From Flammeovirga pectinis (GTDB taxonomy: Bacteria; Bacteroidota; Bacteroidia; Cytophagales; Flammeovirgaceae): a DNA stretch of 64,000 nt. The DNA lies in assembly GCF_003970675.1 (NCBI RefSeq), contig NZ_CP034562.1, positions 2,976,001 to 3,040,000 on the forward strand. The letters run 5' to 3'. Below are positions 1-10,200 of the stretch, piece after piece (position 1 is the first letter of the stretch; every line of letters begins with the position of its first letter). The translations under genes were made by a program, and so were the position numbers. Under the pieces are notes generated by a model, which saw only the letters and a list, made by a program, of their open reading frames with translations, was not told the DNA's origin and searched no databases.

Positions 1-86
1 TGTTCGTTTTCTTCCTTCATTCCGCATGATGTAAGTAACATAGTACTTACTGCAGTAGTAATTAAAAATGAAGAAAGTTTTTTCAT
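1..86 (-). CDS. Lipoprotein, N-terminal fragment (cut by window edge)
   Basis: The first 28 codons of a gene that leaves the window on the left. The peptide starts MKKLSSFLITTAVSTMLLTS and continues to Cys21, giving a positively charged start, a hydrophobic stretch and an LTSC lipobox, so it should be cleaved and lipidated by the lipoprotein pathway. After the Cys the visible residues are charged and flexible (GMKEENE). Too little is present to assign a family. It is transcribed divergently from the glycosyltransferase at 346, with about 260 bases between them. Confidence 0.72.
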   Translation of the reverse strand, partial: MKKLSSFLITTAVSTMLLTSCGMKEENE

Positions 87-345
87 CGTAATATACATAT
101 CTCGGATCAGTTGTTTTAAATCTTTAGACGCTGTAAAAGTAAATGTTTTAATATACAATCAAAAACTGTCTACATCGTAATCTATTTAAATACGAAAAAC
201 GTACCATAAAAAACATATTATTCACATTTTTTGCATTTTTAATATATATATTTGCAATAAATAAATTTAAGCAAGCTAGTTCATTACTCATAATAATTCT
301 AAAATTCATTGTCCGTAATAACGAATTAATTGTTTTCAATATTAT

Positions 346-1545
346 ATGACGAAATCATATACTAAAAAAATTAAGATACTCCGTATTATTGCTCGCCTTA
401 ATGTTGGAGGGCCAGCGATTCATACTATCCTATTATCAGAAAAAATAAATAACGATAAATATTCTACTAAGCTAGTGGCCGGACCGGTACCTAGTAATGA
501 AGGAGACATGAGTTATTTAGCTGATGAAAAAGATGTAACGGTTTCTTATTTAAATAATTTGCAAAGAGAGTTATCTCCTAAAGATGATCTTAAAGCACTT
601 TCTGAGTTGCTTTCTATCATTAAAAAGTTCCAACCAGATATCATTCATACTCATACTGCAAAAGCAGGGTTTATTGGGAGAGGTGCGGCTATTTTATATA
701 ATTCTTTCAGAAAAAATAAAGTAAAAACAATCCACACTTTTCATGGCCATGTTTTCCATGGTTATTTCTCTCCACTAAAAACAAAGTTATTTTTAAATAT
801 CGAAAGAGCTTTAGCTAAACATACAGATACAATAATAACCATCACAAATAGGCAACAAGAAGAAATTTTAGCATTGGGTATTGGAAAAAAAGAACAACAC
901 CGAATGATTCCGCTTGGCTTAGACCTTGAACGATTTTATATAAATAAGAATACATCTTTCTTACATACAACATATTCTATACCTTCTGAAAAGAAATTAA
1001 TTGGAATTGTAGCAAGATTTACACAGATAAAGAACTTAAAAATGTTTATCCGCGTTGCAAACATTATGTATCAGAAAGATAAGAACTTACACTTTTTTAT
1101 GATCGGCGATGGTGAAGATAGAGATATGCTTGAAGCTTACACAAATGAGACAATGGCTAGTTCATATATCACATTTACAGGCTTTTTAAAGAATTTACCA
1201 GACATTTATTCAAGTTTGGATTTAGTTTTGCTTACTTCTAACAACGAAGGCTCTCCTGTTTCTATTATTGAAGCTATGACGAGTGGTACTTCTGTTGTTT
1301 CTACATCTGTTGGAGGTGTTCCAGACCTATTTACCAAATATGGAAATAAATTTTTAGTTAATCCAGATGATGATGTTGCTATGGCTAATGCAGCATCTGA
1401 AATTTTATTACCTCATAATAATCAGCTATTTATTGAAGAACATCAAGGTGCGACCTATTCTAAATACAATTTTAATAGGCTTGTTGATGATCTCATGAAT
1501 ACTTATAAAGAATTAACACATGAATCTATCTACGTTACTGCTTAG
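346..1545 (+). CDS. Glycosyltransferase family 4 (GT-B fold)
   Basis: A 399-residue GT-B glycosyltransferase that would transfer a sugar from a nucleotide donor to a lipid-linked or glycan acceptor on the cytoplasmic side. The N-terminal acceptor domain opens with the GT4 pattern LNVGGPAIH (residues 19-26) and contains the HTHTAKAG segment near 101. The C-terminal donor domain begins near 215 (KKLIGIVARFTQIKN) and carries the EX7E motif as EGSPVSIIE, Glu301 to Glu309, followed by SVGGVPDL. The last 26 bases overlap the start of the WecA-like gene in another frame, which argues for translational coupling. Donor and acceptor cannot be read from sequence. It belongs with capsule, O-antigen or exopolysaccharide synthesis. 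Confidence 0.9.
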   Translation: MTKSYTKKIKILRIIARLNVGGPAIHTILLSEKINNDKYSTKLVAGPVPSNEGDMSYLADEKDVTVSYLNNLQRELSPKDDLKALSELLSIIKKFQPDIIHTHTAKAGFIGRGAAILYNSFRKNKVKTIHTFHGHVFHGYFSPLKTKLFLNIERALAKHTDTIITITNRQQEEILALGIGKKEQHRMIPLGLDLERFYINKNTSFLHTTYSIPSEKKLIGIVARFTQIKNLKMFIRVANIMYQKDKNLHFFMIGDGEDRDMLEAYTNETMASSYITFTGFLKNLPDIYSSLDLVLLTSNNEGSPVSIIEAMTSGTSVVSTSVGGVPDLFTKYGNKFLVNPDDDVAMANAASEILLPHNNQLFIEEHQGATYSKYNFNRLVDDLMNTYKELTHESIYVTA

Positions 1546-2764
1546 TTTAGTTTTAGGAGCAATTACCTCCTTTATTATTACAAGAGTACTTATTACTCAA
1601 GCAGTTAAATATAATATTGTTGATAAACCTCGTGCAGACCGTTTTCATTCAAAAACAACTGCATTAATGGGTGGTATCGGTATTATGGTATCTTTTATTA
1701 TAGTTTCTACATTTTTAGAAATTCTACCTTTATGGTGGAGTATTCCTTCTACCTTAGGAATATGTATCTCAATGTATTTGCTATTTAATAATCAGATAAA
1801 AAAGTCTTATGTAGCAAGTTGCATTACAGTAATTGCAGGCATTGGTGGTATTTTTCTTATGTTTCCAGAAAATCCTTTTGATCAGAAAATGATTTGGTTA
1901 TTCTCTGGAGCCGAAATTATCTTCTTTACCGGTACTTATGATGACAAATCAAAAGCAATGGAGCCGAAGATTAAACTTTTCTTCCAGCTACTTGCAGCTT
2001 CAATAGCAATTTTTATTGTAGGGTCTGCGTCATTCTTCCCTCCTGTATTAAGTCAACTATTTACTTTCTTTTGGATTGTGGGCGTTATCAATGCACTCAA
2101 TTTAATTGATAACATGAATGGACTTTCTCCAGGAACTGCCGCTTTAGTTTCTCTTGCTTTTGGTATTTTATCAATTGTTTATTTTGGAAATCATGAAGTA
2201 GCAATTATTAGCTTAGGCTTAGCTGCTGTTTTATTTGGCTTCCTTCCAAATAACTTCCCAAATGCAAAAATATTTATGGGAGACTCTGGAAGTATGTTCC
2301 TAGGGTATATGTTAGCGATGATAGGTGTATTACAATCTTGGCAAGTTGAAACTATCAATATTAGCGTTTTAACACCTATTCTATTACTCGCTTATCCTAT
2401 TTTTGATGTTACTTTTGTGACAATCAATAGAATTCGCTCTGGTAGACCTATTTACCTTGGCGGTAAAGATCACTCATCTCATTTGTTAGTAAAATATGGT
2501 TTTTCTCCTAAATATGCTGTTTTAGCAATTTATGGCTTATCATTCCTTACAGCATTTATAACTTATTATATTAATACTTTAGATTTAGGCTATGCAGCTA
2601 CTGCATGTACTATAATTTTATCTACATTCTTATTGTTAGGCTTTGTGCTTACCAAATTACACGATAAAGAATATATGCCTAAAGGAAAAAACAATGTAGT
2701 TATAGATGAGAAAACAATTCCAATTACTTCTAACATTAATAAGGAATACAAAAAAGTACAATAA
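1520..2764 (+). CDS. WecA/MraY-family undecaprenyl-phosphate sugar-1-phosphate transferase
   Basis: A 414-residue polytopic membrane enzyme of the polyprenyl-phosphate N-acetylhexosamine-1-phosphate transferase family. It would load the first sugar phosphate of a surface glycan onto undecaprenyl phosphate. About eleven hydrophobic segments are visible. The family motifs are present in order: Asp141-Asp142 in GTYDDKSKAMEPK, NLIDNMNGL (194-202), IFMGDSGSMFLG (251-262), and the cytoplasmic KDHSSHLL loop that recognises the sugar. It looks closer to WecA/TagO than to MraY because of the NLIDNMNGL and HSSH signatures. The ATG lies inside the end of the glycosyltransferase gene, and no alternative start fits the first transmembrane helix better. 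The substrate, GlcNAc or another HexNAc, is not determined. Confidence 0.9.
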   Translation: MNLSTLLLSLVLGAITSFIITRVLITQAVKYNIVDKPRADRFHSKTTALMGGIGIMVSFIIVSTFLEILPLWWSIPSTLGICISMYLLFNNQIKKSYVASCITVIAGIGGIFLMFPENPFDQKMIWLFSGAEIIFFTGTYDDKSKAMEPKIKLFFQLLAASIAIFIVGSASFFPPVLSQLFTFFWIVGVINALNLIDNMNGLSPGTAALVSLAFGILSIVYFGNHEVAIISLGLAAVLFGFLPNNFPNAKIFMGDSGSMFLGYMLAMIGVLQSWQVETINISVLTPILLLAYPIFDVTFVTINRIRSGRPIYLGGKDHSSHLLVKYGFSPKYAVLAIYGLSFLTAFITYYINTLDLGYAATACTIILSTFLLLGFVLTKLHDKEYMPKGKNNVVIDEKTIPITSNINKEYKKVQ

Positions 2765-2870
2765 AATCTAAATTTGATATTTATTGATTTAATCAAGACT
2801 GAAATCATTAAATATCAAATTCAGAAAATCACTATATATATTTGATTATCTTTCTAAAAGATGATCTACA

Positions 2871-2906
2871 AAAAAAGCCCTTGCATTTTCATGCAAGGGC
2901 TTTTTA
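2871..2906. terminator. Bidirectional intrinsic terminator
   Basis: A near-perfect stem with arms AGCCCTTGCAT and ATGCAAGGGCT around a 4-base loop, with an A-run on the left and a T-run on the right, so it works in both directions. It ends the glycan transcript coming from the left and the trigger factor transcript coming from the right. Confidence 0.9.
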
Positions 2907-2926
2907 TATAACTAGGAACTTACTAC

Positions 2927-4261
2927 TTAGTTAGCAGCTTGCTCGTTTCTTTTAGTTAAGATCTCTTCGAATTGACCTAAATCAACTTCTTGAGCATTTA
3001 AAGCAACTTTTTCTTTCATTGCGTTAAATACTTTCTCGTTATAAACTTGCTCATAAGTTTGTTCGAAATACTTACCGTTTTCAGCTTGTAAGTAGTTTTG
3101 AACAAATTCACCCATGCGCTCATCCTCATCACCCATAAAGTTACCAAACTGAGCTTTGATAGCCACTAAAGCAGCAGCTTCAACTTCTTCTTTCTCAACT
3201 TTGATATCATTATCAGCAAATACTTTATCAGAAATTGCTCTCCATTTTACAGCTTCTTCAAACTTACCTAAGCTTTCAGTAGCTTCTTCTTCTGTTGCTT
3301 TAGGATTGTTTTGCATGTAAACTTTCTTCAATAACTCAGCAGGAAGAGCAATTGAAGTTCCTTCTACTACTCCGTTACGAACGTTATCGTTAGTAACACC
3401 ATCGATAGCTTGAGCGTTTACTTCAGAAATTGTCTTTTTCAATTCAGTTTTGAACTCCTCTTCTGTTGATACTTTATCTGGTCCGATTACCATATCAAAG
3501 AATTCTTTGTTCATTTCTGGCTCGTGAGAACGAGTAATCTTAGTAATTTCTACTGAGAATTGACCAACAAATTTGTCAGCATCTTCAGTACCTAAGAATA
3601 AACTTAAACGGTTGTTGTCTTCGTACATTGTAGTAATGTCTAAAGTAACAACATCGCCTACTTTTTTACCTACGAATTGATCAGCAACTCCTTCAGCTAA
3701 TTTTTCATCTAAATCAAAAGCAGCTCCTTCTTTTTCGAAGTCACCCTCTACAGCTTTAAAAGTTGCAGTGATTAAATCACCTTTTGCAGCTTCGTCAGCA
3801 TCCTTTTTAGTAGGATAAGATTCTTTTAATTTAGTGATTGTATTTTCAACGTCAGCATCTGTTACTGTTAAGTTGAAAGTATCAGCATTAACACCTTCTA
3901 AGTTTAAATCAAACTCAGGAAGTAATAATTCAAATTGAACAGTTTGATCACCACCAACTTGCTCAGGTGTAATAAAATCACCTTTGTAGATTGGTTGGAA
4001 TAAAGGCTTAATGTCGTTGTCTTTTAAGTAAGTATCAACAGCTTTTCCAACAGTTTCGTTGAAAGTATCCATTTTTAATTGCTTACCGTACATTTTTTGT
4101 ACCATTGACATTGGCACTTTACCCTTACGGAAACCTTTCATATTAGCATTTTCAGCTTGTTGCTTCAATTTTGACTTATATGCTGGCATGTAATCCGCTT
4201 CAGTAAGAATTACTGAAAGTAACCCGTATGAGTTCTCTTGTTTATCTAATTTGAATTCCAA
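2927..4261 (-). CDS. tig: Trigger factor (ribosome-associated chaperone, peptidyl-prolyl isomerase)
   Basis: Trigger factor docks at the ribosome exit tunnel and holds nascent chains. The ribosome-binding loop is plain as GFRKGKVPMSM in the N-terminal domain. A middle FKBP-like region follows (KGDLITATFKAVEGD onward), then a long acidic alpha-helical C-terminal arm. I place the start at a TTG at 4261, giving 444 residues beginning MEFKLDKQENS, because family members begin with this short strand. A longer reading from an ATG at 4315 adds 18 residues that do not resemble the family. A promoter box lies about 250 bases upstream, so the messenger would have a long leader. The gene converges on the glycan operon and diverges from the (p)ppGpp gene. 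Confidence 0.93.
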   Translation of the reverse strand: MEFKLDKQENSYGLLSVILTEADYMPAYKSKLKQQAENANMKGFRKGKVPMSMVQKMYGKQLKMDTFNETVGKAVDTYLKDNDIKPLFQPIYKGDFITPEQVGGDQTVQFELLLPEFDLNLEGVNADTFNLTVTDADVENTITKLKESYPTKKDADEAAKGDLITATFKAVEGDFEKEGAAFDLDEKLAEGVADQFVGKKVGDVVTLDITTMYEDNNRLSLFLGTEDADKFVGQFSVEITKITRSHEPEMNKEFFDMVIGPDKVSTEEEFKTELKKTISEVNAQAIDGVTNDNVRNGVVEGTSIALPAELLKKVYMQNNPKATEEEATESLGKFEEAVKWRAISDKVFADNDIKVEKEEVEAAALVAIKAQFGNFMGDEDERMGEFVQNYLQAENGKYFEQTYEQVYNEKVFNAMKEKVALNAQEVDLGQFEEILTKRNEQAAN

Positions 4262-4850
4262 AGTTCTATGATTTTTGTTGTGACAAAACTCTACATTTAA
4301 GAGAAAACCATACAAAAACTTGTAAAGTCTCCTAATTTTAAAGTGATATTTAAAAGTAAAGCAATTGCTACTTATTATTTATCACTCAAAATATTTCAGT
4401 TCAAAATAAAGATGACAACACACTGAAAAACAATGTCTAACATCAAATATTTTGATATGAAATGCCTTAAATCAAACGGTTATAAAATAACTACTTTTAT
4501 TTAAGCGATGCAAAGGTAATCAACTCATAAGTAAAATCATCAATTCTACTTCAAAAAAATGTAAACAATTAAATATATATGTATGTAATTTATAATGATT
4601 TGCACTCTATTTCAATATCCTAAATTATGCATTGTAAAAGGCCTACATTACTATTATATCTATTGATTAGATATAAAAACAACACCTAAAACAAGGTTTA
4701 TATATTCAAAACAAAAGTTCTTCTCATTAAATGGTCAATAATTTATAAATAAACAGAGTTATTTTAGTCTTACTAGTTGTTGTTTGATTTTTTTTATGCA
4801 AATTTAATCAAGCATTGATATGAATCTAATTAAAGTTTTGAGGTTATAAT
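4262..4850. other. Divergent intergenic region between tig and rel
   Basis: About 590 very AT-rich bases with no credible reading frame. On the minus strand it holds the promoter listed for tig and hence about 245 bases of tig 5' leader. I see no clear promoter box for the (p)ppGpp gene on the plus strand and no strong hairpin. Confidence 0.6.
4511..4543 (-). promoter_or_regulatory. Bacteroidota-type promoter for tig
   Basis: Read on the minus strand: TTG, 22 bases, then TACCTTTG, which fits the TAnnTTTG -7 consensus of Bacteroidota with its upstream TTG element. Transcription would start near 4505. The same TACCTTTG octamer precedes the DEAD-box helicase gene at 34659. Confidence 0.6.
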
Positions 4851-7064
4851 ATGGAGATCAATATAGAAAAGGAAAGAAGGGAACTTATTCGCATGTATGC
4901 TAATTTGTTACGAAAAGCTAGACCCTTTCTAAATGACCCAAAAGACATAAAATTAATAAAGGAAGCTTTCTTATTTGCCACTGAAGCACATAAGGATATG
5001 CGTCGTAAATCTGGCGAACCTTTTATTTACCATCCTGTTGCAGTTGCTACTATTGCTGCAGAAGAAATTGGTCTGGGCACAACATCTATTATTTCTGCTC
5101 TTTTACATGACGTTGTGGAAGATACAGAATATACATTAGAAGATATTGAAGAACGTTTTGGTGCTAAAGTAGCATTAATTGTTAACGGTCTTACAAAAAT
5201 ATCTGGAGCAGCTCAAAAAGGAGGTTCTTTACAAGCTGAGAATTTCAGAAAAATGTTATTGACAATTTCTGAAGATGTACGTGTAGTTTTAATCAAAATT
5301 TCTGATAGACTACATAACATGCGTACTCTCATGTCGATGCCTAAAGACAAACAGCTTAAAGTAAAAGCTGAAACTGAGTACATTTACGCTCCCCTCGCTC
5401 ATCGTTTAGGACTTTATAATATTAAATCGGAATTAGAAGATTTATGTCTTAAATATTCTGATCAAACACTTTACGAAGAGATAACTAAGAAATTAAAAGA
5501 ATCTGAAGAGGCTCGTGAACATTTTACCTACGAGTTTAAAACTCCTCTTACAGAAACTTTAGATAAACAAGGATACAAATACACCATTAAATCGCGTACA
5601 AAATCGATTACCTCTATTGCTAACAAAATGAAAAAGCAACAGGTAGGGTTTGAAGAAGTATTTGACTTATTTGCTGTTCGTATCATTTTTGAAAGTCCTC
5701 GACAAGTTGAAAAATCTACTTGTTGGCACGTTTACTCTATTGTTACAGATTATTACACTCCTAATGTAAGTAGGTTGAGAGATTGGATTAGTATGCCTAA
5801 ATCTAATGGTTACGAATCTCTTCATACAACTGTAATGGGGCACAATGGTATTTGGGTTGAGGTACAAATCCGTTCTAAAAGAATGGATGAGATTGCCGAA
5901 AAAGGATACGCTGCCCATTGGAAATACAAAGAACAAGGAGATAATAGTTCTGAAAAAGGTATTGAGCAATGGCTAAATGAGGTCAGAACCTTAATGGAAA
6001 ACGACAAAGTTAACGCTGTAGAGTTCCTTGATGACTTTAGAACGAACCTTTTTAATAAAGAAGTTTTTGTTTTTACTCCAAATGGAGATTTAAAAGTATT
6101 CCCACAAGGGGCTACAGTTTTAGATTTTGCATTTGATATCCATACAGAAGTTGGTGCTAAATGTTTAGGTGCTAAAATTAATGGTAAACTTGTTCCGTTA
6201 AGTTACCAATTACAAAATGGCGATCAGATTGAAATTCTTACGGCTAACCAACCAAAAGCAAATGAGGGTTGGTTAAAAATTGTACGTACCTCTCGTGCAA
6301 GAGCGAAGATAAGGTCTCATTTAAAAGACGATAGAAAAAGAGTTGCAATGATTGGTCGTGAAATAATTGACCGAAAATTAAAGCAGCTTAAAATTAAATA
6401 TGACGATAAGGTAGCACAACAACTTAGAGATTTTTTTAATCTAAATAGTGAAAGTGATTTATATTATCAAATAGGTGAAGGTATAATTGAACATACGCAA
6501 ATCAAGAAGTTTAAAGACCATCTTGATACTACCAATACCGTTAAAAAGAAAAAAATTGTTCCTGATTCTGCAAAAGAATTCAAGACCAAGATAAAAAAAA
6601 TACGCAAAGACGATGACGAACTTGTAATTGGAGAAGATATGGATAATGTCCATTACTCTATAGCAAATTGTTGTCATCCAATTCAAGGAGATGATATCTT
6701 TGGTTTTATTACTATTAATAATGGTATAAAAATACACAGAACAAATTGCCCCAACTCTATAGCTATGATGGCCAACTACGGCTACAGAATTATTAAAGCA
6801 CGTTGGGCATCAGAAAAAGAATCTTCTTTTATATCTAAAATTGCTATTGAAGGTACAGATAGAATTGGACTCGTGAACGATGTTACTAGAATAATAACTA
6901 GTAGAATGAAAGTGAACATCAGATCGATATCAATAGAGTCTCTAGATGGTATTTTTAAAGGAAATATAGAAATCTCCGTCAAAAATTTAAAAGAGTTTGA
7001 AAAAGTAATTACAGAGATTGGAGAAATTAATGGAATATTAAAAATTACAAGAACAGATAATTAA
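4851..7064 (+). CDS. rel: Bifunctional (p)ppGpp synthetase/hydrolase (Rel/SpoT)
   Basis: A full-length 737-residue long RSH enzyme that makes and degrades the stringent-response alarmone (p)ppGpp. Order of domains: HD hydrolase with intact His86-Asp87 in ALLHDVVEDT; synthetase domain around 240-350, with RLRDWISMPKSNGYESLH; TGS domain near 408-470 (FVFTPNGDLKVFPQGATVLD); zinc-finger-like Cys region (ANCCHPIQGD); and a C-terminal ACT domain near 660-737. The charged synthetase motif reads RLRD, the basic RXKD-like form found in bifunctional enzymes rather than the acidic form of monofunctional RelA, so both activities are expected. This appears to be the only long RSH gene in the window. A terminator follows 22 bases after the stop codon. 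Confidence 0.96.
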   Translation: MEINIEKERRELIRMYANLLRKARPFLNDPKDIKLIKEAFLFATEAHKDMRRKSGEPFIYHPVAVATIAAEEIGLGTTSIISALLHDVVEDTEYTLEDIEERFGAKVALIVNGLTKISGAAQKGGSLQAENFRKMLLTISEDVRVVLIKISDRLHNMRTLMSMPKDKQLKVKAETEYIYAPLAHRLGLYNIKSELEDLCLKYSDQTLYEEITKKLKESEEAREHFTYEFKTPLTETLDKQGYKYTIKSRTKSITSIANKMKKQQVGFEEVFDLFAVRIIFESPRQVEKSTCWHVYSIVTDYYTPNVSRLRDWISMPKSNGYESLHTTVMGHNGIWVEVQIRSKRMDEIAEKGYAAHWKYKEQGDNSSEKGIEQWLNEVRTLMENDKVNAVEFLDDFRTNLFNKEVFVFTPNGDLKVFPQGATVLDFAFDIHTEVGAKCLGAKINGKLVPLSYQLQNGDQIEILTANQPKANEGWLKIVRTSRARAKIRSHLKDDRKRVAMIGREIIDRKLKQLKIKYDDKVAQQLRDFFNLNSESDLYYQIGEGIIEHTQIKKFKDHLDTTNTVKKKKIVPDSAKEFKTKIKKIRKDDDELVIGEDMDNVHYSIANCCHPIQGDDIFGFITINNGIKIHRTNCPNSIAMMANYGYRIIKARWASEKESSFISKIAIEGTDRIGLVNDVTRIITSRMKVNIRSISIESLDGIFKGNIEISVKNLKEFEKVITEIGEINGILKITRTDN

Positions 7065-7085
7065 GTCCATTAAAGAAATAAAAAT

Positions 7086-7120
7086 AAAGCTACATCGTTA
7101 TAACAGGTGTAGCTTTTTTT
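7086..7120 (+). terminator. Intrinsic terminator of rel
   Basis: Arms AAAGCTACA and TGTAGCTTT separated by 13 bases, followed by a run of Ts. It lies just after the rel stop codon. Confidence 0.85.
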
Positions 7121-7298
7121 ATGAACTACCAACAAACTGTACTCATTCAATAAAAATTAGCACATTGGCAATATATTTATTAAATTGAGGAAACGCGTAA
7201 GAAGTGTATTTTTTCGAAAATTGGACATTATCAATTTTACACTTTCTTATTTTTTTAATGGTAAAACTACTTCTTCTTACTCATATTTTTCATACAGC

Positions 7299-10200
7299 AT
7301 GAAAACAGGATATTTAGATCAGGCACTTTCAATATATCAGAATTTAACTAGAGAGTTAACTTTTAAAGGACTTTCTACAAAAATTTTATCAACAGTTACT
7401 TCAATGTCAATTGTTGAGAGAGCATCAATTATTATTAAATCAGGTGATGATTTTGTTTTAAAAGCATATCAAGTCAGAACTGATAATGATGTTGTTTTTT
7501 CAGAATCTAATAGAATAGCTTTTGACGATGACTTGCCGTTAGGTATTTTAAGTCAGATAAAAGAAAGTAAATCAACTGTTTTTGTTGATGTTGCTAAAGG
7601 AAATCAAACAGTTTCTTCTGATTTATATGTCAAATTAAATTCACCTACTTACCTAAATTTTATTCCTCTTTGGAATGATGATATTATAGTAGGATTTTTG
7701 ATGTTAGAACAGTTTCAAAATTTAAACTCAACGCCTGAGAGTATTAAATTCCTGCAACTTTTAGCCCCTCAAATGGCTATTTTACTTCAAAATGCTGTAG
7801 CACTAGAAAGCTATAAAAAGTTATCTACTGCTGCTGTTGAACGTAAAGAAGAAGTTACTCAAAAAGATCCTGAAGAAGACAATTCATCAATTAATAAATC
7901 TGACTTAAAAGTTTTAGGAGATATCGGACAAATCATTGCCACATCTCATACTATTGAGTCTATGATTCAAACTGTTTATCAGAAGATAAATAAGTTAATT
8001 GATGCACAAACCCTAGATATAGGTATTTATAACGAAGAAAAAGGGCTTCTTGAATTCCCTTCTTCTTACGAGGATGGTGAAAAACTTCCTTTTAATACTT
8101 GTGCTATTAAGGAAGGAAATAGATTGGCAACAATCTGTTTTAATGAAAGCAGAATAATTCACATCAATAATTTTGATGAAGAAATAAGAGATATAATTCC
8201 ATCTTATGAGGTAACAGCTCCTAGAGTTGGTAAAAAAGTAAAATCAATAATTTACGTTCCAGTTATTGATAAAAATAAGGTAATTGGCGTAATGACCGTT
8301 CAGAGTGGTTTAGAAAATGCATACAACCCTTCTGACATTTACTTGGTAAGAAATATTAGTTCATATATTGCTATTGCAATTGATAATATCAACTTATCAA
8401 AATCTTCTAAAGAACAAGAAGAAACACACAGCCTCATTACTAAAATGAATGAGGAAAAACTATCAAAAGCCTATACAACTTTAAAAAGTTTAGGTGAAAT
8501 TGGTCAGGATATTACTTCTAACCTTTCTATTGAAAGAATCTCAGATACTGCATACGAAAGTTTAAATAGTTTAATTGATGCCCCTTTATTCTCTATAGGA
8601 ATTTATAATAAAGACCGTGGAGTTATAGAAGTATCGACAAATATTGAACATGGAGAAAAACTTCCTCCAAAAACAATATTACTTACTGATAATACTAAAC
8701 TCTCTGTACAATGTTTTAAAACATTGAAAGAGATTATTATCAATGATGTTGTAAGCGAATACTCTACTTTTATTCCTAATGTGAAGTTGCCTTATGATGA
8801 TGTTGCAAAAATGCCTCAATCATTAATTTATTTACCATTAATTGGTAAGGAAGGCACTTTAGGGTTTATTACTGTTCAGAGTTATAAGCCACATGCATTT
8901 CTAGAAAGTGATCTAAACGTTTTAAGAAACATTGCAATTTATATTGGTATTGCCCTTGATAACGCATTAACGTATGAAGGCCTTGAAGAAATTGTAACTG
9001 ATAGAACGGCAGAACTTCAGCAGCAAAAGCAAGAAGTAGAAGCAAATAGAGATGAAATTCAGCAATCCTATAAAAATGTACAGTTATTATCTGATATCGG
9101 CGTAACACTATCTTCTAGTTTAAGTGTTGATGGAGTTATTGAAACTGTATATAAGAATGTACATAGTTTAATGGATGCTACTACTTTTGGTATTGGTATT
9201 TACAAACATAGAAAACAACAAATTGAGTTTAGAGGTGCAATGGAAAAAGGTGAAAAGCTACCTTTCTTCATTCATGAAATGAGTGATAAAACTAAATTAT
9301 CATCCATTGCTCTAATCGAAAATAAAGACATTGTAATTTCTGATATTACTACAGAAATCTACGATTATATTGACACAAACGAAGAAATTAAGACAATCGG
9401 TGAAATGCCGTATTCGATTATTTATCTTCCTTTAAGAACAAAAGAAAAGCTTATTGGTGTTATTACTGTTCAAAGTTTTGAGAAAAACTCTTATTCTGAA
9501 TTACAGGTTAATCTTCTAAAAAACATTGCTGTACTTTCTGCAATTGCAATTGACAATGCTGTTTCTTACGAAAAGATTGAACGCCAAAAAGAAGAACTTC
9601 AATCAACTTCACAGAAGATTACATCTAGTATTAAGTACGCTAAGCAGATTCAAAGTGCAATCTTACCTAACCGTACTGTAATTAGAAATTTACTTCCAGA
9701 CTCTTTCATTTTCCATAAACCTAAAGATATCGTATCAGGAGATTTCTTCTGGTTCCATCAAGAAGGTAACCGTACATTTATTGCTACTGTAGATTGTAAC
9801 AACAATGGTGTTCCTGGAGCAATGATGAGTATTATTGGTACTTCTTTATTTAGAGAAATTGTTGAGATTCAAGGAATAGTATCACCAGATGAAATTATCG
9901 AATTGATGAACCAGCGTATTTCAATTCATCTAAGTCCTAAAACACAAGAAAAAGAAAATGCAATTGATATTTCTTTATGTGTAATTGATAAAGATGCTAA
10001 TGTAATGGAATTTGCAGGTGCCAATACTTCTTTAGTAAGAATAGCAAACGATAAATTCTACTTTATTAAAGGTACTCCTGTTTCTATAAGTTCAACTTCT
10101 GACAACTCTACTAAGTTCAAGAAACATACATTCGATCTAAATGACGATGCTACTTATTATATGTATACAGATGGTTATGCACAACAAATTGGTGGAGAAG

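Noticed and set aside
148-339. 63-codon frame on the minus strand between the lipoprotein and GT4 genes
   Set aside because: Residues look random, there is no ribosome-binding or promoter signal, and the region is extremely AT-rich. Left as spacer.
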